Positions 1-10,386 are shown, counted from the first letter of the stretch. The stretch: DNA of 64,000 nt from Cyanobium sp. CACIAM 14 (GCA_000708525.1 JMRP01000005.1:58274-122273), one strand, 5' to 3'. Translations and numbers: made by a program. The notes: generated by a model not told the origin, from the sequence alone.

Positions 1-1
1 G

Positions 2-709
2 GAACAGGCGAGCATCCCCCCCCTCGTCACCCCGGAGGATTTCGGCATTCAGGAGATCGTCGAGCACCGCGCCGTCCCGGCAGGCGGCACGGCCACCACC
101 ATCACGCCGCCCTTCACCCAGCAGGGCTCGCTCCTGGAGGACACCACCCCTGCGGAGGCCGGGATGGCCCCCGTGGAGCCTGCACCGTCTCCACGCCTCT
201 TGCGACCCGAGGCCCCGGGCGGCTCCCCTGCGGAGGCCGCCGCCCCCGAGAGCCCCCGTCGGGATGAGCCGCTGCCGGCGCCGATCCGTCCGCCGTCCGG
301 TCCCGCTCGGGTCCGGGCCGCCCTGCGCTGGGTCGCCGACGGTGAGGAGGCAGCGATACCCTCCGCCGCCATCGCCGGACGCGCTGCGCATCCCCAAGAC
401 GCCGCAGGCCCCACCGGCAGCCCCGAGCTGCTCCCCCCGATGGCCGCCGGTGGTCTCTCTGCCGCTCCGCCACCGGCGCGCCTCAGCCGACAGACAGAGT
501 TTCCGGCCACGCTCCCGGAACCGTCCTGCGAACGACCGGGCCCCGGGCCCGGACCCGCGCGCGCGGAAGCCATCGAGGTGTCGATCGGTGCCATCCACGT
601 GCGTCTCGATGCGCCCCAAGCCACAACCAGGGTGACGCCTGCACCGCCGGCCCCGGTTCCTTCATCACCGCGATCCTCTCTGTCGCGGCGGGTGCTCTGG
701 AGGATCTGA
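2..709 (+). CDS. C-terminal part of a Pro/Ala-rich eCIS-associated protein (truncated by window edge)
   Basis: Frame is open from base 2 (EQASIPPLVTPEDFGIQEIVEHRAVPAGG...) to TGA at 707-709; ends with 'IEVSIGAIHVRLDAP', a pattern seen in small proteins of CIS loci; lies directly upstream of the DUF4255-like gene. Confidence 0.6.
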   Translation, partial: EQASIPPLVTPEDFGIQEIVEHRAVPAGGTATTITPPFTQQGSLLEDTTPAEAGMAPVEPAPSPRLLRPEAPGGSPAEAAAPESPRRDEPLPAPIRPPSGPARVRAALRWVADGEEAAIPSAAIAGRAAHPQDAAGPTGSPELLPPMAAGGLSAAPPPARLSRQTEFPATLPEPSCERPGPGPGPARAEAIEVSIGAIHVRLDAPQATTRVTPAPPAPVPSSPRSSLSRRVLWRI

Positions 710-712
710 CCA

Positions 713-1894
713 ATGGCTCTGGCTGACTCCGGCAAAGCGATCGGCGCGGTGACCCGGCTGTTACGGGATCACCTGATCCGTCGCGGCTTCGAGGTCAGCG
801 TGGGCAAGCCGGAACTGGCGGCGGAGGCCAACACCACGGCCAAGCTCAACCTGTTTCTCTACGAGACCCAGTTCGATCCATCGCTGCGCAACACCAGCCT
901 GCACGAGGCGGAGCCCCCGCCGATCTGGCTGGTGCTCCGGTATCTGCTCACCGCCTTCGACGACCGCGAGCTGAGCGACAGCCCCGCTGCCCACGAGCTT
1001 CTCGGCCGTGGGCTCTCGGCCCTGCAGGATCTGAATCCCCTGCGGCTCGATTCGCTGGTGGCGCCCGACGTGCGCCTCGCCCTTGAAAGCAATCCAGAGC
1101 CCCTGAAACTGACCTTCGACGAATCGAGCGTCGACCTGCTCTCCAAGATCATGCAGGGCACGGACGAACGCTACCGACTGTCGGTGGCCTTCCAGATGCG
1201 GCCGGTGATGATCGCGCCCGCCCCCGAGCCGCGCACCTCGCTGCTGGTGGGGGTGGATTACTCCACCACCCCCCAGACCGTGATCGGCGACGAGGGGGTG
1301 GCCATCCGTGTGTTGCCCACCCTTGGGCCTCGTCTGCAGCGCGTGGAGCCCGACCGCTTCGAGACCGGCACCCAGATCGACCTGTTCGGTGACGACCTCG
1401 ACGGCAGCGATCTCGAGGTGGTGCTGGGAGACGTGGTGCTGACCCCGGTGCAGCGGCTGCCCGATCGCCTGCGCGCCACGGTGGAGGGCGATCCCGGCGG
1501 GAATCCCCAGGGCCCGATCGCCGCCGGCACGGCTCTCTCCGCCGGAGAGCTGCCCCTGATCGTGCGTCGCCGCCTGTCCGCCACGCGCCGCCGCTCCAGC
1601 AATCTCCTGGCTGCCAGCCTCCTGCCCACGCTGGCCACCGCGGCCCTGGTGAGCGGCGACCTCGTGCTCACCGGTCTGCTGCTGGGCGAGGACAGCGACG
1701 ATGTGCTGATCGCCTTCCATCGCAGCAGCGACGGGGCAACGGTGCGCACCTTCGATGGCGTGACCACCACGGCCGATCAGCAGCGCCTCACGGTGCCGGG
1801 CGCCGCGGCCGCCGCTCCCGCCGGCACCTACCGGGTGATCCTGCTCGTGAACAACCAGCAGGCCCGCTCCAGCCCCAGCGTGACGGTGCTCTGA
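713..1894 (+). CDS. DUF4255 / Pvc16-like (tail terminator-type) eCIS protein
   Basis: 393 aa; N-terminus 'AIGAVTRLLRDHLIRRGFEVSVGKPELAAEANTTAKLNLFLYETQFDPSLRN' is typical of DUF4255; adjacent to AAA+ ATPase and baseplate genes. Confidence 0.85.
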   Translation: MALADSGKAIGAVTRLLRDHLIRRGFEVSVGKPELAAEANTTAKLNLFLYETQFDPSLRNTSLHEAEPPPIWLVLRYLLTAFDDRELSDSPAAHELLGRGLSALQDLNPLRLDSLVAPDVRLALESNPEPLKLTFDESSVDLLSKIMQGTDERYRLSVAFQMRPVMIAPAPEPRTSLLVGVDYSTTPQTVIGDEGVAIRVLPTLGPRLQRVEPDRFETGTQIDLFGDDLDGSDLEVVLGDVVLTPVQRLPDRLRATVEGDPGGNPQGPIAAGTALSAGELPLIVRRRLSATRRRSSNLLAASLLPTLATAALVSGDLVLTGLLLGEDSDDVLIAFHRSSDGATVRTFDGVTTTADQQRLTVPGAAAAAPAGTYRVILLVNNQQARSSPSVTVL

Positions 1895-1896
1895 TC

Positions 1897-4029
1897 ATGG
1901 ACAGCAACGTTCTCGACAGGCCCGGCGATCCGATCGCCTTCACTCCGGGGGTGAGCGCCGAGGACAGGCTGGCTTGTCACTGGCTGCGCCAGGTGACGCT
2001 GCGGCTGCGCCGCGAGATCTGCTGGTTGTGGCGGGAACGCAGCCAGCAGAGCGGCACGCTGGATGGCGGACCGTTGCCGCCCTGCACCGACCGCACCGTG
2101 GCGGCGCTGGATCTGACCCGCTACGCGCGGGACAGGCGAGCCTTCTTCGAGCAGGACATCACCGCCCGCTACCTGAGCGATCAGATCGCACAGCCCCCAC
2201 CGTCGGACGGGGCCACTCCCCGTGGTTCGTTCGGCTGGGTGGCCGGACACCTGCAGCTGAAGCCTGTCGAATGCTTCGTCCTCGCCCTGGCGCTGCTGCC
2301 CAGCATCGACAGCGCCTGCGGCCACGTGATCGCCACCTGCCACAACGACCCGTCCCGCAGCGAACCGACCCTCGCCCTGGGGCAGCGTCTATGGGACGAC
2401 CCCGATGCCCTGCTGCACTGCTTCGATCCCGCCCATGCCCTGCTGCGCCACGGCCTGTTCAGCATCTCAGCGGGGCCGGGCTCGGGGCTCTGGCACGCCC
2501 CCCTGCACATGGAGCCCACGGTGGCGCGCGAACTGCTGTTCCCCGGCCAGGCGCTGCCCGCCGGCCTCGAAAACGTGAGCAGCGGGGTGCCGCCCAGCCG
2601 CCCGCCGGCGTCCCTGGTGAGCACCATCGCCGCTGCGCTGCGCAGCGGCTGCACGGAGGCCATGCGCATCCTGCCGATCGTCGGCGCGCCCGATGCCCCC
2701 CTCGCCGAGGTGACCGGGAGCTGCACAGGACGCCAGGGGCTCCTCACCGTGCGCCCCAGCATCGGCTGTCCCCGTGAGCAGTTGCCCGCCCTGCTGACCA
2801 CTGCCTGGCTGCGCGGGCATGTGGTCTTTCTGCCGGTGGAGTGGCTCGGCAACCCCGTGAGCCATGAGGGCGCCATCGAACCGCCGCCCCTGCCCGGCCT
2901 GCCCCTGCTGCTGGTCGTCGGCAGCCACGAGCGGGGGGCGCTGGCGCGGCTGGGCAGCCACACCCTGCCGGCGGTGACGTTGCCGGCCCTGACCTACGCC
3001 GAGCGCCTCCATGCCTGGCAGCGGGCACTCCCGTCCCTCTCCGACAAGCCGGTGCTGGCGGAAGTGGCCCGCCGCTTCCGCTGCGAGCAGCGAGCGATCA
3101 CCCGGATCGGCAACGCTCTGGCCACCCTCGGGCGCCCGCCGGAGGAGGACGAACTGCTGGCCGCGGCACGGGCCGATCTGGACCTCGGCACCCTGGCCAA
3201 GGCGGTGGTCCCCCGCTTCACCCTGCAGGAACTGATGCTCCCGGCGCTGCAGACGCGGCAGGTGGAGGAGATCGTCACGGCGATGAACAACCTCACCCGC
3301 GTCCATTACGAGTGGGGCACGGCGCGGGCCTGGAGCGAAAGCGGTCTGGCCGCGCTGTTCGCCGGTCCGCCCGGCACCGGCAAGACCATGGCGGCGGAAG
3401 CGATGGCCATCGCCCTGCAGCTTCCTCTCTACCGCATCGACCTCTCGCAGGTGGTGAACAAATACATCGGCGAGACCGAGAAGAATCTCCGCACACTCTT
3501 CGATGCCGCCGACGCCGCGGACATCATCCTGTTCTTCGACGAGGCCGACGCGTTGTTCGGCAAGCGCACCGAGGTCAAGGACGCGCACGACCGCTACGCC
3601 AACCTGGAGATCAGCTACCTGCTGGAGCGCATGGAGCGATTCAAGGGCCTGGCGATCCTCGCCACCAACCGCAGGAAAGATCTGGACGAAGCCTTTCTGC
3701 GCCGTCTGCGTTTCGTGATCGAATTCCCTCTTCCTGGCCCGGCGGAACGTCTGCGGATCTGGCGCACCGTCATTCCGGCGGGCGTGGATGCCAGGGAGCT
3801 GGATTTCGAGTTTCTCGCCGAGCGTTTTCCCCTGTCCGGAGGCCACATCCGAGCCATCGTGTTTCAGGCCTGTCTGCAATCCGCCCACGCCGACGCGTCC
3901 CACGCGCTCTCCATGCCCATCCTCATCCGTGCCGTGCAGCGCGAATACGACAAGTTGGAGCGCGCCAGCAGTCTCGATCAGTTCGGACCCTACGCGCCGC
4001 TGGTGGCCGCAGAGAGGAGCGCACGATGA
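1897..4029 (+). CDS. AAA+ ATPase of eCIS (Afp15/Pvc15-like)
   Basis: Walker A 'FAGPPGTGKTMAAEA', Walker B 'IILFFDEADALFGKRTEVKDAHDRYANLE', sensor 'LAILATN'; position in eCIS locus. Confidence 0.9.
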   Translation: MDSNVLDRPGDPIAFTPGVSAEDRLACHWLRQVTLRLRREICWLWRERSQQSGTLDGGPLPPCTDRTVAALDLTRYARDRRAFFEQDITARYLSDQIAQPPPSDGATPRGSFGWVAGHLQLKPVECFVLALALLPSIDSACGHVIATCHNDPSRSEPTLALGQRLWDDPDALLHCFDPAHALLRHGLFSISAGPGSGLWHAPLHMEPTVARELLFPGQALPAGLENVSSGVPPSRPPASLVSTIAAALRSGCTEAMRILPIVGAPDAPLAEVTGSCTGRQGLLTVRPSIGCPREQLPALLTTAWLRGHVVFLPVEWLGNPVSHEGAIEPPPLPGLPLLLVVGSHERGALARLGSHTLPAVTLPALTYAERLHAWQRALPSLSDKPVLAEVARRFRCEQRAITRIGNALATLGRPPEEDELLAAARADLDLGTLAKAVVPRFTLQELMLPALQTRQVEEIVTAMNNLTRVHYEWGTARAWSESGLAALFAGPPGTGKTMAAEAMAIALQLPLYRIDLSQVVNKYIGETEKNLRTLFDAADAADIILFFDEADALFGKRTEVKDAHDRYANLEISYLLERMERFKGLAILATNRRKDLDEAFLRRLRFVIEFPLPGPAERLRIWRTVIPAGVDARELDFEFLAERFPLSGGHIRAIVFQACLQSAHADASHALSMPILIRAVQREYDKLERASSLDQFGPYAPLVAAERSAR

Positions 4030-4370
4030 AACCTGGTCCCGTCGATTCGGCTGCGGCATCCATCCCTACCGCGTCCTTCCTCGAGACGGCTCCGCAGGAG
4101 CGGACGAGGGAAGGGCCCAGGGGCGGACGACTGCAGATCGACCATCTCGAACTCGACCTGCGCGGGGTGAATCCGCAGACCGCGCAGGCCGCCCTGGAGG
4201 CGCTGGGCCCGGCCCTGGCCAGGGCCATGCGGGGGCGCGGACTGAAGGGCACTTCGGCAGCGCGCCTCGATGGCGGAACCATCCCCCTGGATCACCCCGC
4301 CGATGCGGCGACGCTGGCCGGCCGGCTCGCCCAGCGCCTCGCCGAGCGGCTCACCGGAGACGAACCATGA
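4026..4370 (+). CDS. Small eCIS-associated hypothetical protein
   Basis: 114 aa from ATG at 4026; ATGA overlap with the ATPase gene and with the next gene; 'IDHLELDLRGVNPQTAQAALEALGPALARAM' pattern. Confidence 0.6.
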   Translation: MKPGPVDSAAASIPTASFLETAPQERTREGPRGGRLQIDHLELDLRGVNPQTAQAALEALGPALARAMRGRGLKGTSAARLDGGTIPLDHPADAATLAGRLAQRLAERLTGDEP

Positions 4371-5038
4371 CCTTGCTGCGCGGTGCCCTGATCGAATACG
4401 GCACCGATCTGATCGGGCCCATCCCCAATGTGGTGATCTTCCAGTTCAACCCGGAATCCCTCTCCCGCAGCCTGCAGATCCCCCAGCGTCCCACCGGGGC
4501 GACGCAGCGGGAGGCCACGCAGGCGGGTGAGAAGACCTTCGAGAAGATCTCCTTCAAGGCCCATTTCAGCGCCGCGAACATGCTGGACGAGGACAAGGCC
4601 CTGGCCAGGCTCTTCGGCATCGGCCCCCAGCTGTGCGCCCTCGAGAAGATGGTGCTGCCCACATCCAAGTTGGCCGGTCTTCTCGGCGCGGCCATCGACG
4701 CCGTGGGCGACGCCCTGGGCCTGGGCGGCGGGGGCACTGCGCCTGCCCAGCCCATCCCGCGGGAGCAGTACCCGCGCCTCCTGTTCATCTGGGGATTGAC
4801 CCGCATCCTCCCGGTGACCATCGATTCGATGACCATCGCCGAGCAGGAATACGACGCCATGCTCAATCCGCTGCGGGCCGAGGTGGATCTCCAGCTCAGT
4901 GTGATCGCCATTGACCAGTGCTCGGATGACGTGCTGGGGAAGGGAGCCCTGGAGTACACAACGATCGCCAAGGAGGCTCAGGCGATCGCCAATCTGGCCA
5001 ATACCGCCGAACAGATCGTGGACCTGATTCCGTTATGA
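4367..5038 (+). CDS. eCIS tube/LysM-adaptor type protein (Pvc7/gp53-like)
   Basis: Start ATG 4367 inside longer ORF 3788-5038; 'VVIFQFNPESLSRSLQIPQRPTGATQREATQAGEKTFEKISFKAHFSA' is typical of CIS tube-associated proteins. Confidence 0.75.
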   Translation: MTLLRGALIEYGTDLIGPIPNVVIFQFNPESLSRSLQIPQRPTGATQREATQAGEKTFEKISFKAHFSAANMLDEDKALARLFGIGPQLCALEKMVLPTSKLAGLLGAAIDAVGDALGLGGGGTAPAQPIPREQYPRLLFIWGLTRILPVTIDSMTIAEQEYDAMLNPLRAEVDLQLSVIAIDQCSDDVLGKGALEYTTIAKEAQAIANLANTAEQIVDLIPL

Positions 5039-5042
5039 ACCG

Positions 5043-5348
5043 ATGCCCAGCATTGAATTCCTTGAGGAGGTCATGATGTTTCTCGCCAATTCCCGCTACG
5101 CCAGGGTCGCCACCGACGCAACCACCACCGCCAGCGGCGAAACGGTGCTCGCGCTCAGGTTGCGTCACCTCACACCGGTGAGTGGAGACCCACGCCCCGT
5201 GGTTTCGGGTGATCGCCTCGATCTGATCGCCCAGGCGCAGTTCGGCGATGCGACCCAGTTCTGGCACATCGCCGACGCCAACACCGCTCTCGACAGCCGC
5301 ACCCTGGTCGAGGAGCCCGGCGACACCCTGGACGTGCCGAGGAGCTGA
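5043..5348 (+). CDS. LysM-like/phage tail X-like baseplate hub protein
   Basis: 'VVSGDRLDLIAQAQFGDATQFWHIADANTALDSRTLVEEPGDTLDVPRS' LysM-type sequence. Confidence 0.75.
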   Translation: MPSIEFLEEVMMFLANSRYARVATDATTTASGETVLALRLRHLTPVSGDPRPVVSGDRLDLIAQAQFGDATQFWHIADANTALDSRTLVEEPGDTLDVPRS

Positions 5349-5350
5349 CC

Positions 5351-6499
5351 ATGGCAGACACCCGCTTCCGCGTCTGGTTCGGCGAGAAGGCCGCAAGCGA
5401 GGAGGAGCTGGCGCGCATCGAGGAGATCGAGGTGACCCAGGAAATGGATGCCCTGTGGGAAGCCCGGCTGCGCATGGTCCTGTGCCTGGATCCGAAGGGC
5501 CGCTGGTTGCACTGGCCAGGCGATACGGCCGAGCCCTTCTCCCGTGTGCGCGTCGAGGTGGATCTCGGTGATGGGCGTTTTGCGCCGCTGATCGACGGGC
5601 CGCTGGTGAGCATCGATGCCGGGCTCGACGCCCGGCCAGGGCGCAGCACCGCCACCCTGGTGGTGCGGGATGACAGCGCCTTCCTCAACCGCGACGAGGA
5701 CGTCGAGCGCTTCGAGAACCTCCGGCACAGCGACGTGGCCGAGCGGGTGTTCGGGCGTTTCGAGCAGATCGCCACACCGGCGCACATCCAGCCGACCGCC
5801 GCCACGCCGGAGACCACCATGCGCCGCGGCACCGTGCTGCAATTCCTGCACGAGCTGGCCCGGCTCAATGATCGGCACGCCTATGTGCTGCCGGGCGAAG
5901 AACACGGCGCCGCCAGCATCGGCTGCTTTCTGGGCGATCCGGAGGACGCCGCCGACCTGCCGCCGCTGCTGATGATCGGGGAGGGCCGCAACCTGGCCAA
6001 CGCCAGCATCAGCGAGGACCCCGACGGCGCCGGGATCACCCGTGCCCGCGTGCTGCGGGTGAGCGACCAGGGCGTCACGCGCTTCCAGACCGGCGCCGCC
6101 GACCTGGGCCTGCTGCGCGAGCTGCCGGCCGTTCCGGCCGATCTGACGCCGCGCCGCCTGCTGCATCCGGCCGACAACACCGCCGAGGACCCGGAGGCCG
6201 CCGTGACGGCGCAGGCCCGCCGCCAGGGGTACACCTACCGGCTCTCCAGCCAGGTCATTCCTGGCTGCTACGGCGCGGTGCTCACGCCCTATCGCAAGGT
6301 GCCGGTCGTTGCCGGAGCCACTCCATTCAGCGGCGATTACCTGATCACCAAGGTGGTCCACCGACTCTCGCCTTCGGTCTATACCCAGCAGCTCGAAGCC
6401 AAGAGCAACTCCCTGAGCGAGGTTTCCACTGCGCAGAGAGCGGAGGCCCGCGGCGGTGGCCTCAGGCTTTCCGTATCCGTCGGCGGGGGGATCTTCTGA
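5351..6499 (+). CDS. Phage late control gpD-like / gp27-like hub protein (Pvc8/VgrG N-terminal-like)
   Basis: 382 aa; 'FRVWFGEKAASEEELARIEEIEVTQEMDALWEARLRM...', position between LysM and spike genes. Confidence 0.75.
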   Translation: MADTRFRVWFGEKAASEEELARIEEIEVTQEMDALWEARLRMVLCLDPKGRWLHWPGDTAEPFSRVRVEVDLGDGRFAPLIDGPLVSIDAGLDARPGRSTATLVVRDDSAFLNRDEDVERFENLRHSDVAERVFGRFEQIATPAHIQPTAATPETTMRRGTVLQFLHELARLNDRHAYVLPGEEHGAASIGCFLGDPEDAADLPPLLMIGEGRNLANASISEDPDGAGITRARVLRVSDQGVTRFQTGAADLGLLRELPAVPADLTPRRLLHPADNTAEDPEAAVTAQARRQGYTYRLSSQVIPGCYGAVLTPYRKVPVVAGATPFSGDYLITKVVHRLSPSVYTQQLEAKSNSLSEVSTAQRAEARGGGLRLSVSVGGGIF

Positions 6500-7083
6500 T
6501 GGACGATCTCATGGAACAGAGCGTCGAACGCCTGATCCAGCGGGTCGGGACGGGTTTCTTCGGCAAGTACAGGGGGATCGTCACCGATGTCGGCGACCCC
6601 GCCAATCGATGCCGCATCAAGGCGACGCTGCAGAACCCGCTGGATGGTCAGGAGACGGGCTGGGCCGATCCTGTGGTGCCCTTCGCCGGCGACGGTTTCG
6701 GCATGGTCATGCTGCCGGCGGTGGGCTCGGGGGTGTGGATCGAGTTCGAGGCCGGCCGGCTGGACAAACCCCTCTGGACCGGCGCCTGGTGGGCGGCCGG
6801 TCAGCGCCCGGATCCGCAGGGCGATGGCGTGCGCGTCATCGTCTCCGAGCACGGGCACAGGATCATCCTCGACGATGAGAACGACACGCTGAAGCTGGTC
6901 CACGGGGGCCCCGCCGGAGCGGAAATCAGCCTCAGCGGCGATGCCATCGTGCTCTCCATCGGGGCCTGCGACATCGAGATCAGCGCCACCAGCATTTCCC
7001 TCAACCAGGGCCAGATCAAGATCGGCCTGGCCGGGGTGAGCCTGGTGAACGGCGCCATGAGCTTTGGAGTGCCACCGACATGA
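6499..7083 (+). CDS. Phage baseplate assembly protein V / gp5-like spike (OB-fold)
   Basis: 'FFGKYRGIVTDVGDPANRCRIKATLQNPLDGQETGWADPVVPFAGDGFGMVMLPAVGSGVWIEFEAGRLDKPLWTGAWW' typical gpV OB-fold. Confidence 0.85.
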   Translation: MDDLMEQSVERLIQRVGTGFFGKYRGIVTDVGDPANRCRIKATLQNPLDGQETGWADPVVPFAGDGFGMVMLPAVGSGVWIEFEAGRLDKPLWTGAWWAAGQRPDPQGDGVRVIVSEHGHRIILDDENDTLKLVHGGPAGAEISLSGDAIVLSIGACDIEISATSISLNQGQIKIGLAGVSLVNGAMSFGVPPT

Positions 7084-7409
7084 CCCCCATCCTCACCGCC
7101 ACCAGCACCGTGCTGTGCCCCCACCTGGGGCAGGCCCAACTGCTCACGAGCAACACCGAGTGGCTGATCGACGGCGCCCCGGCGCTGCTGCTCAGCGATG
7201 TGCACCCGATCGTCGGCTGCATCTTCGCCCCCGGCGGCGTCTACACCCCCTGTGTGACCGTGCGCTGGCTGAGCGGGGCGACGCAGGCCAACCTTCACGG
7301 CGTGCCGGTGCTGCTGCAGAACAGCGTCGGTCTGTGCCTGAACGCCGCCCAGGTGCCGCAGGGCCAGGCGCTGGTGGTTCAGGTGCAGACCCGGGCGCAG
7401 GGGGTGTAG
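7080..7409 (+). CDS. PAAR-like spike-tip protein of eCIS
   Basis: 109 aa; 'TSTVLCPHLGQAQL...VHPIVGCIFAPGGVYTPCVTVRW...GVPVLLQNSVGLCLNAAQVPQG'; between gpV-like and gp25-like genes. Confidence 0.7.
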   Translation: MTPILTATSTVLCPHLGQAQLLTSNTEWLIDGAPALLLSDVHPIVGCIFAPGGVYTPCVTVRWLSGATQANLHGVPVLLQNSVGLCLNAAQVPQGQALVVQVQTRAQGV

Positions 7410-7411
7410 CC

Positions 7412-7843
7412 ATGGCCCTCTCCAATGGACGCCATCTCGCCTTTCCGTTCCGCATCGGCGCCGACGGCCGCACCGCCGCGCCGGTCTCCGACGAGGAGCA
7501 CGTGCACGATGAGCTCCTGCAACTGTTGCTGAGCAGTCCGGGGGAACGGCTGTTCCTGCCGGAATTCGGCGGCGGCGTGCGCCGGCTGGTGTTCGAACCC
7601 GCCTCCGACGTGTTGCGCGGGGTCGTCAAGGCACGCCTCACCCAGGCCCTGTCGCGCTGGCTGGGGCACAGGCTGACGGTGGAGCTGATCGATGTGCGCT
7701 TCGGTGACGAATCCGGCGTCACGGGCCTCACGCCGGAACTGCTGCTCGACCCGCTGACCGGAGGTCTCGAGGTCACGGTGAAATACCGCCCCGCGGGCAG
7801 CCCCGACACACGCGTCGTCAGGTTCCAGAGGAGTGGACCATGA
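7412..7843 (+). CDS. gp25-like baseplate wedge protein
   Basis: Start ATG 7412; 'HVHDELLQLLLSSPGERLFLPEFGGGVRRLVFEP' gp25/GpW-like motif. Confidence 0.85.
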   Translation: MALSNGRHLAFPFRIGADGRTAAPVSDEEHVHDELLQLLLSSPGERLFLPEFGGGVRRLVFEPASDVLRGVVKARLTQALSRWLGHRLTVELIDVRFGDESGVTGLTPELLLDPLTGGLEVTVKYRPAGSPDTRVVRFQRSGP

Positions 7844-10377
7844 GCGCCATCCTCTTTCCCGATGGGGTCGACGACCGCGCCGATCAGCTGGCCGACGCCA
7901 ACCTCAACGGCCTGCGTCTGGCCCTGGTGTCCCTGCCGGCGGGTCCCGATCCCGATCACGCCGATCTGGAGCTGCGCTTCCACAACGATCGGCACCTCGC
8001 CAGCCTGCTGGCCGAGATCGCGGCCGAGCCCGCCCGTGCCGGCCAGATCTTCCGCGTCCGCGGCGGCAGCCGGATGCCTGCTGGCCCCGGCAGCGGCCAG
8101 GTGCGGGTCCACACGGTGAGCGGGATCGACGCCACCCGGGTGAACCTGCGCATCGCCCCGGTGGGCGACTACTCCACCTACACGCTGGAACTGGTCTGGA
8201 ACGCCGATCGCATCGATCCGTTCTTCAGCTCCCTCGAGTTCCGGTTCCGGCCGGGTTGCTTCACCAATGACTGCGCACCGCGCCTGGACGGCCGGCCGCG
8301 CCCGCCCGGACCCGAGATCGATTATCTGGCCAAGGATTACGACTCCTTGCGTCACACCCTGATGACGGCGATGGCCCAGCGGGTGCCGGCCTGGAGCAGC
8401 ACCAGCGAGGCCGACCACGACCAGGTGCTGATCGATCTGTTCGCCGCCGCCGCCGACGAGCTCTCCGACCATCAGGACCGGGTGATGGCCGAGGCCTATC
8501 TGGCGACGGCGCGCAAGCGGATCTCCCTGGCCCGCCACGCCAGGCTGATGGATTACCACCTCTCGGAAGGCCACCAGGCGAGCACCTGGCTGGTCGTGGA
8601 GATCCTGGACACCCAGCCCCCGTTCGCGCTGGCCGATCCCCTTCACGATCAGGAGCTGGTGGTGAGCACCGCAGCCGCTGCCACGGCCGTCGGGGCGGTG
8701 AGCTTCAGCAGCCGGCAGCGCGGACTGCCTCCGGCCCGGTGGCAATGGCTCGACCCCCGGCTCAACCGCCTGCGGCTGCATACCTGGCGTGACGCCCAGC
8801 CTGCCCTCCGCGCCGGCAGCACCAGCGCCGATCTGGTTCCCCTGAGCGGCCTGGCCAGCCAGGCCGATGCCGAGGCCCTGCGGGACCGCGTGCGCGACGG
8901 CTTCTGGCGGGAGATGGTCCTCGTCGAGATGCGCAATCCCCTGACCGGAGCCGAGCCCGGTCGCAACCCTCGCAAACGCCAGCTGCTGCGGCTGGGCTCC
9001 GGCGCCGACGCCGCCGAGGCCCTGTTCGATCCGGTCACCCTCACCTGGCTGGTGCGCGTGCACTGGCGTGAGCAGGACTCCCTGCGCTTCGACTACAGCT
9101 TCACCACGTTCTGCGGCGACCCGCCGGCGCCGGTTCACGACGTCTCCCTGTTCTTCGGCAATGCCCTGCCGGTGTACGAGGGAAGACCTTTCAATGTGCG
9201 CTTCCACGAGCCCGGCAGCCTCCTGCCCGGCGACACGCCCGGGCTCAAGCATCGCCATTTCCAGCGGATGGACCGTTTCGGCGATGGTCAGGACTGGGTG
9301 CTGGCGGAGCTGCCGGACGAGGGTCCCCTGGCCTACCGCTCGCTCCCCCCGGGGTTGGCTTCGGCCGGTGAGGAGCCGGCGCGCTCGACTCTCAGGGTCC
9401 GCATCGAGCCGGGTGGCGGGGGAGCAGCGGACACCTGGGACGAAGTCGAGAGCCTGGTGCACAGCGATGACTCACCGGAGAACGGGGAGCATTTCATGGT
9501 CGAGACCGACGAACGCCGGCGCAGCGTCCTGCGCTTCGGCAACGGCCGCAACGGCCGTCTGCTGCCGCCGGGCGCGGTGATCCATGCCGTCTATCAGATC
9601 GGTGGTGGCCATCAGGGCAACGTGGGCGCCGATCAGCTGACCCATCCCAGCGACCTGAGCGGCAGCCTGAGCGGGGTCATCACCGCCACCCGGAACCCCT
9701 TCGACGTCACCGACGGCCGCGACCCGGAACCGGCCGAGAGGATCCGACGCCACGCCCCCGAGGCCTTCCGGGCCCGGCAACTGCGGGCGGTGACCCTGGC
9801 CGACTACGCCCAACGGGCCGAGGAGGTCCCGGGCGTGTCGCGGGCGGTCGCCCGCTACGCCTGGAGCGGGAGCTGGCGCACCGTTCGGGTGGTCATCGAC
9901 CCGCAGGGCAGCACGGAGCTGACCGAGGCGTTGCGCGCCGACGTGGCGGCGCATCTGGAGGCGGTGCGCCTGATCGGCGAAGACCTGGAGCTGCGCCCGC
10001 CCCGCTATGTGCCTCTCGACGTCCGCATCACGGTCTGCGCCGATCCGACCTACTGGCGGGAGGACCTGCGCTACGTGCTCGAGCAGGAGTTCTCCGACGG
10101 CTGGACCGCCGACGGTCGGCAGGGCTTCTTCCACCCCGATCGCTGGACCTTCGGCCAGTCCCTCCACCGAAGCATGCTCGAAGGGCGCCTCCATCAGGTC
10201 ACCGGCATCCGTCATGTCGCGGCCATCGCCATGAAGCGCTTCAACGCACCCACCCCCGGCGGCCCCGGCGCGGACGTCCTGGAGATGGGTTTCGACGAAG
10301 TTCTGCTGCTCAGCAACGATCCCAGCCACCTCGAACGCGGACTGATCCGCTTCGACCTGCAGGGCGGGAGGCCCTAG
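7840..10377 (+). CDS. Putative baseplate assembly protein (gpJ/gp6-like, Pvc11-like)
   Basis: 845 aa; 'IDYLAKDYDSLRHTLMTAMAQRVPAWSSTSEADHDQVLIDLFAAAADELSDHQDRVMAEAYLATARKRISLARHARLMDYH'; ATGA overlap with upstream gene. Confidence 0.85.
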   Translation: MSAILFPDGVDDRADQLADANLNGLRLALVSLPAGPDPDHADLELRFHNDRHLASLLAEIAAEPARAGQIFRVRGGSRMPAGPGSGQVRVHTVSGIDATRVNLRIAPVGDYSTYTLELVWNADRIDPFFSSLEFRFRPGCFTNDCAPRLDGRPRPPGPEIDYLAKDYDSLRHTLMTAMAQRVPAWSSTSEADHDQVLIDLFAAAADELSDHQDRVMAEAYLATARKRISLARHARLMDYHLSEGHQASTWLVVEILDTQPPFALADPLHDQELVVSTAAAATAVGAVSFSSRQRGLPPARWQWLDPRLNRLRLHTWRDAQPALRAGSTSADLVPLSGLASQADAEALRDRVRDGFWREMVLVEMRNPLTGAEPGRNPRKRQLLRLGSGADAAEALFDPVTLTWLVRVHWREQDSLRFDYSFTTFCGDPPAPVHDVSLFFGNALPVYEGRPFNVRFHEPGSLLPGDTPGLKHRHFQRMDRFGDGQDWVLAELPDEGPLAYRSLPPGLASAGEEPARSTLRVRIEPGGGGAADTWDEVESLVHSDDSPENGEHFMVETDERRRSVLRFGNGRNGRLLPPGAVIHAVYQIGGGHQGNVGADQLTHPSDLSGSLSGVITATRNPFDVTDGRDPEPAERIRRHAPEAFRARQLRAVTLADYAQRAEEVPGVSRAVARYAWSGSWRTVRVVIDPQGSTELTEALRADVAAHLEAVRLIGEDLELRPPRYVPLDVRITVCADPTYWREDLRYVLEQEFSDGWTADGRQGFFHPDRWTFGQSLHRSMLEGRLHQVTGIRHVAAIAMKRFNAPTPGGPGADVLEMGFDEVLLLSNDPSHLERGLIRFDLQGGRP

Positions 10378-10386
10378 GAGGACCCG

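Noticed and set aside
7192-9462. 756-aa minus-strand ORF opposite the gp25/gpJ-like genes
   Set aside because: No domain signature; overlaps three well-supported eCIS genes on the plus strand.
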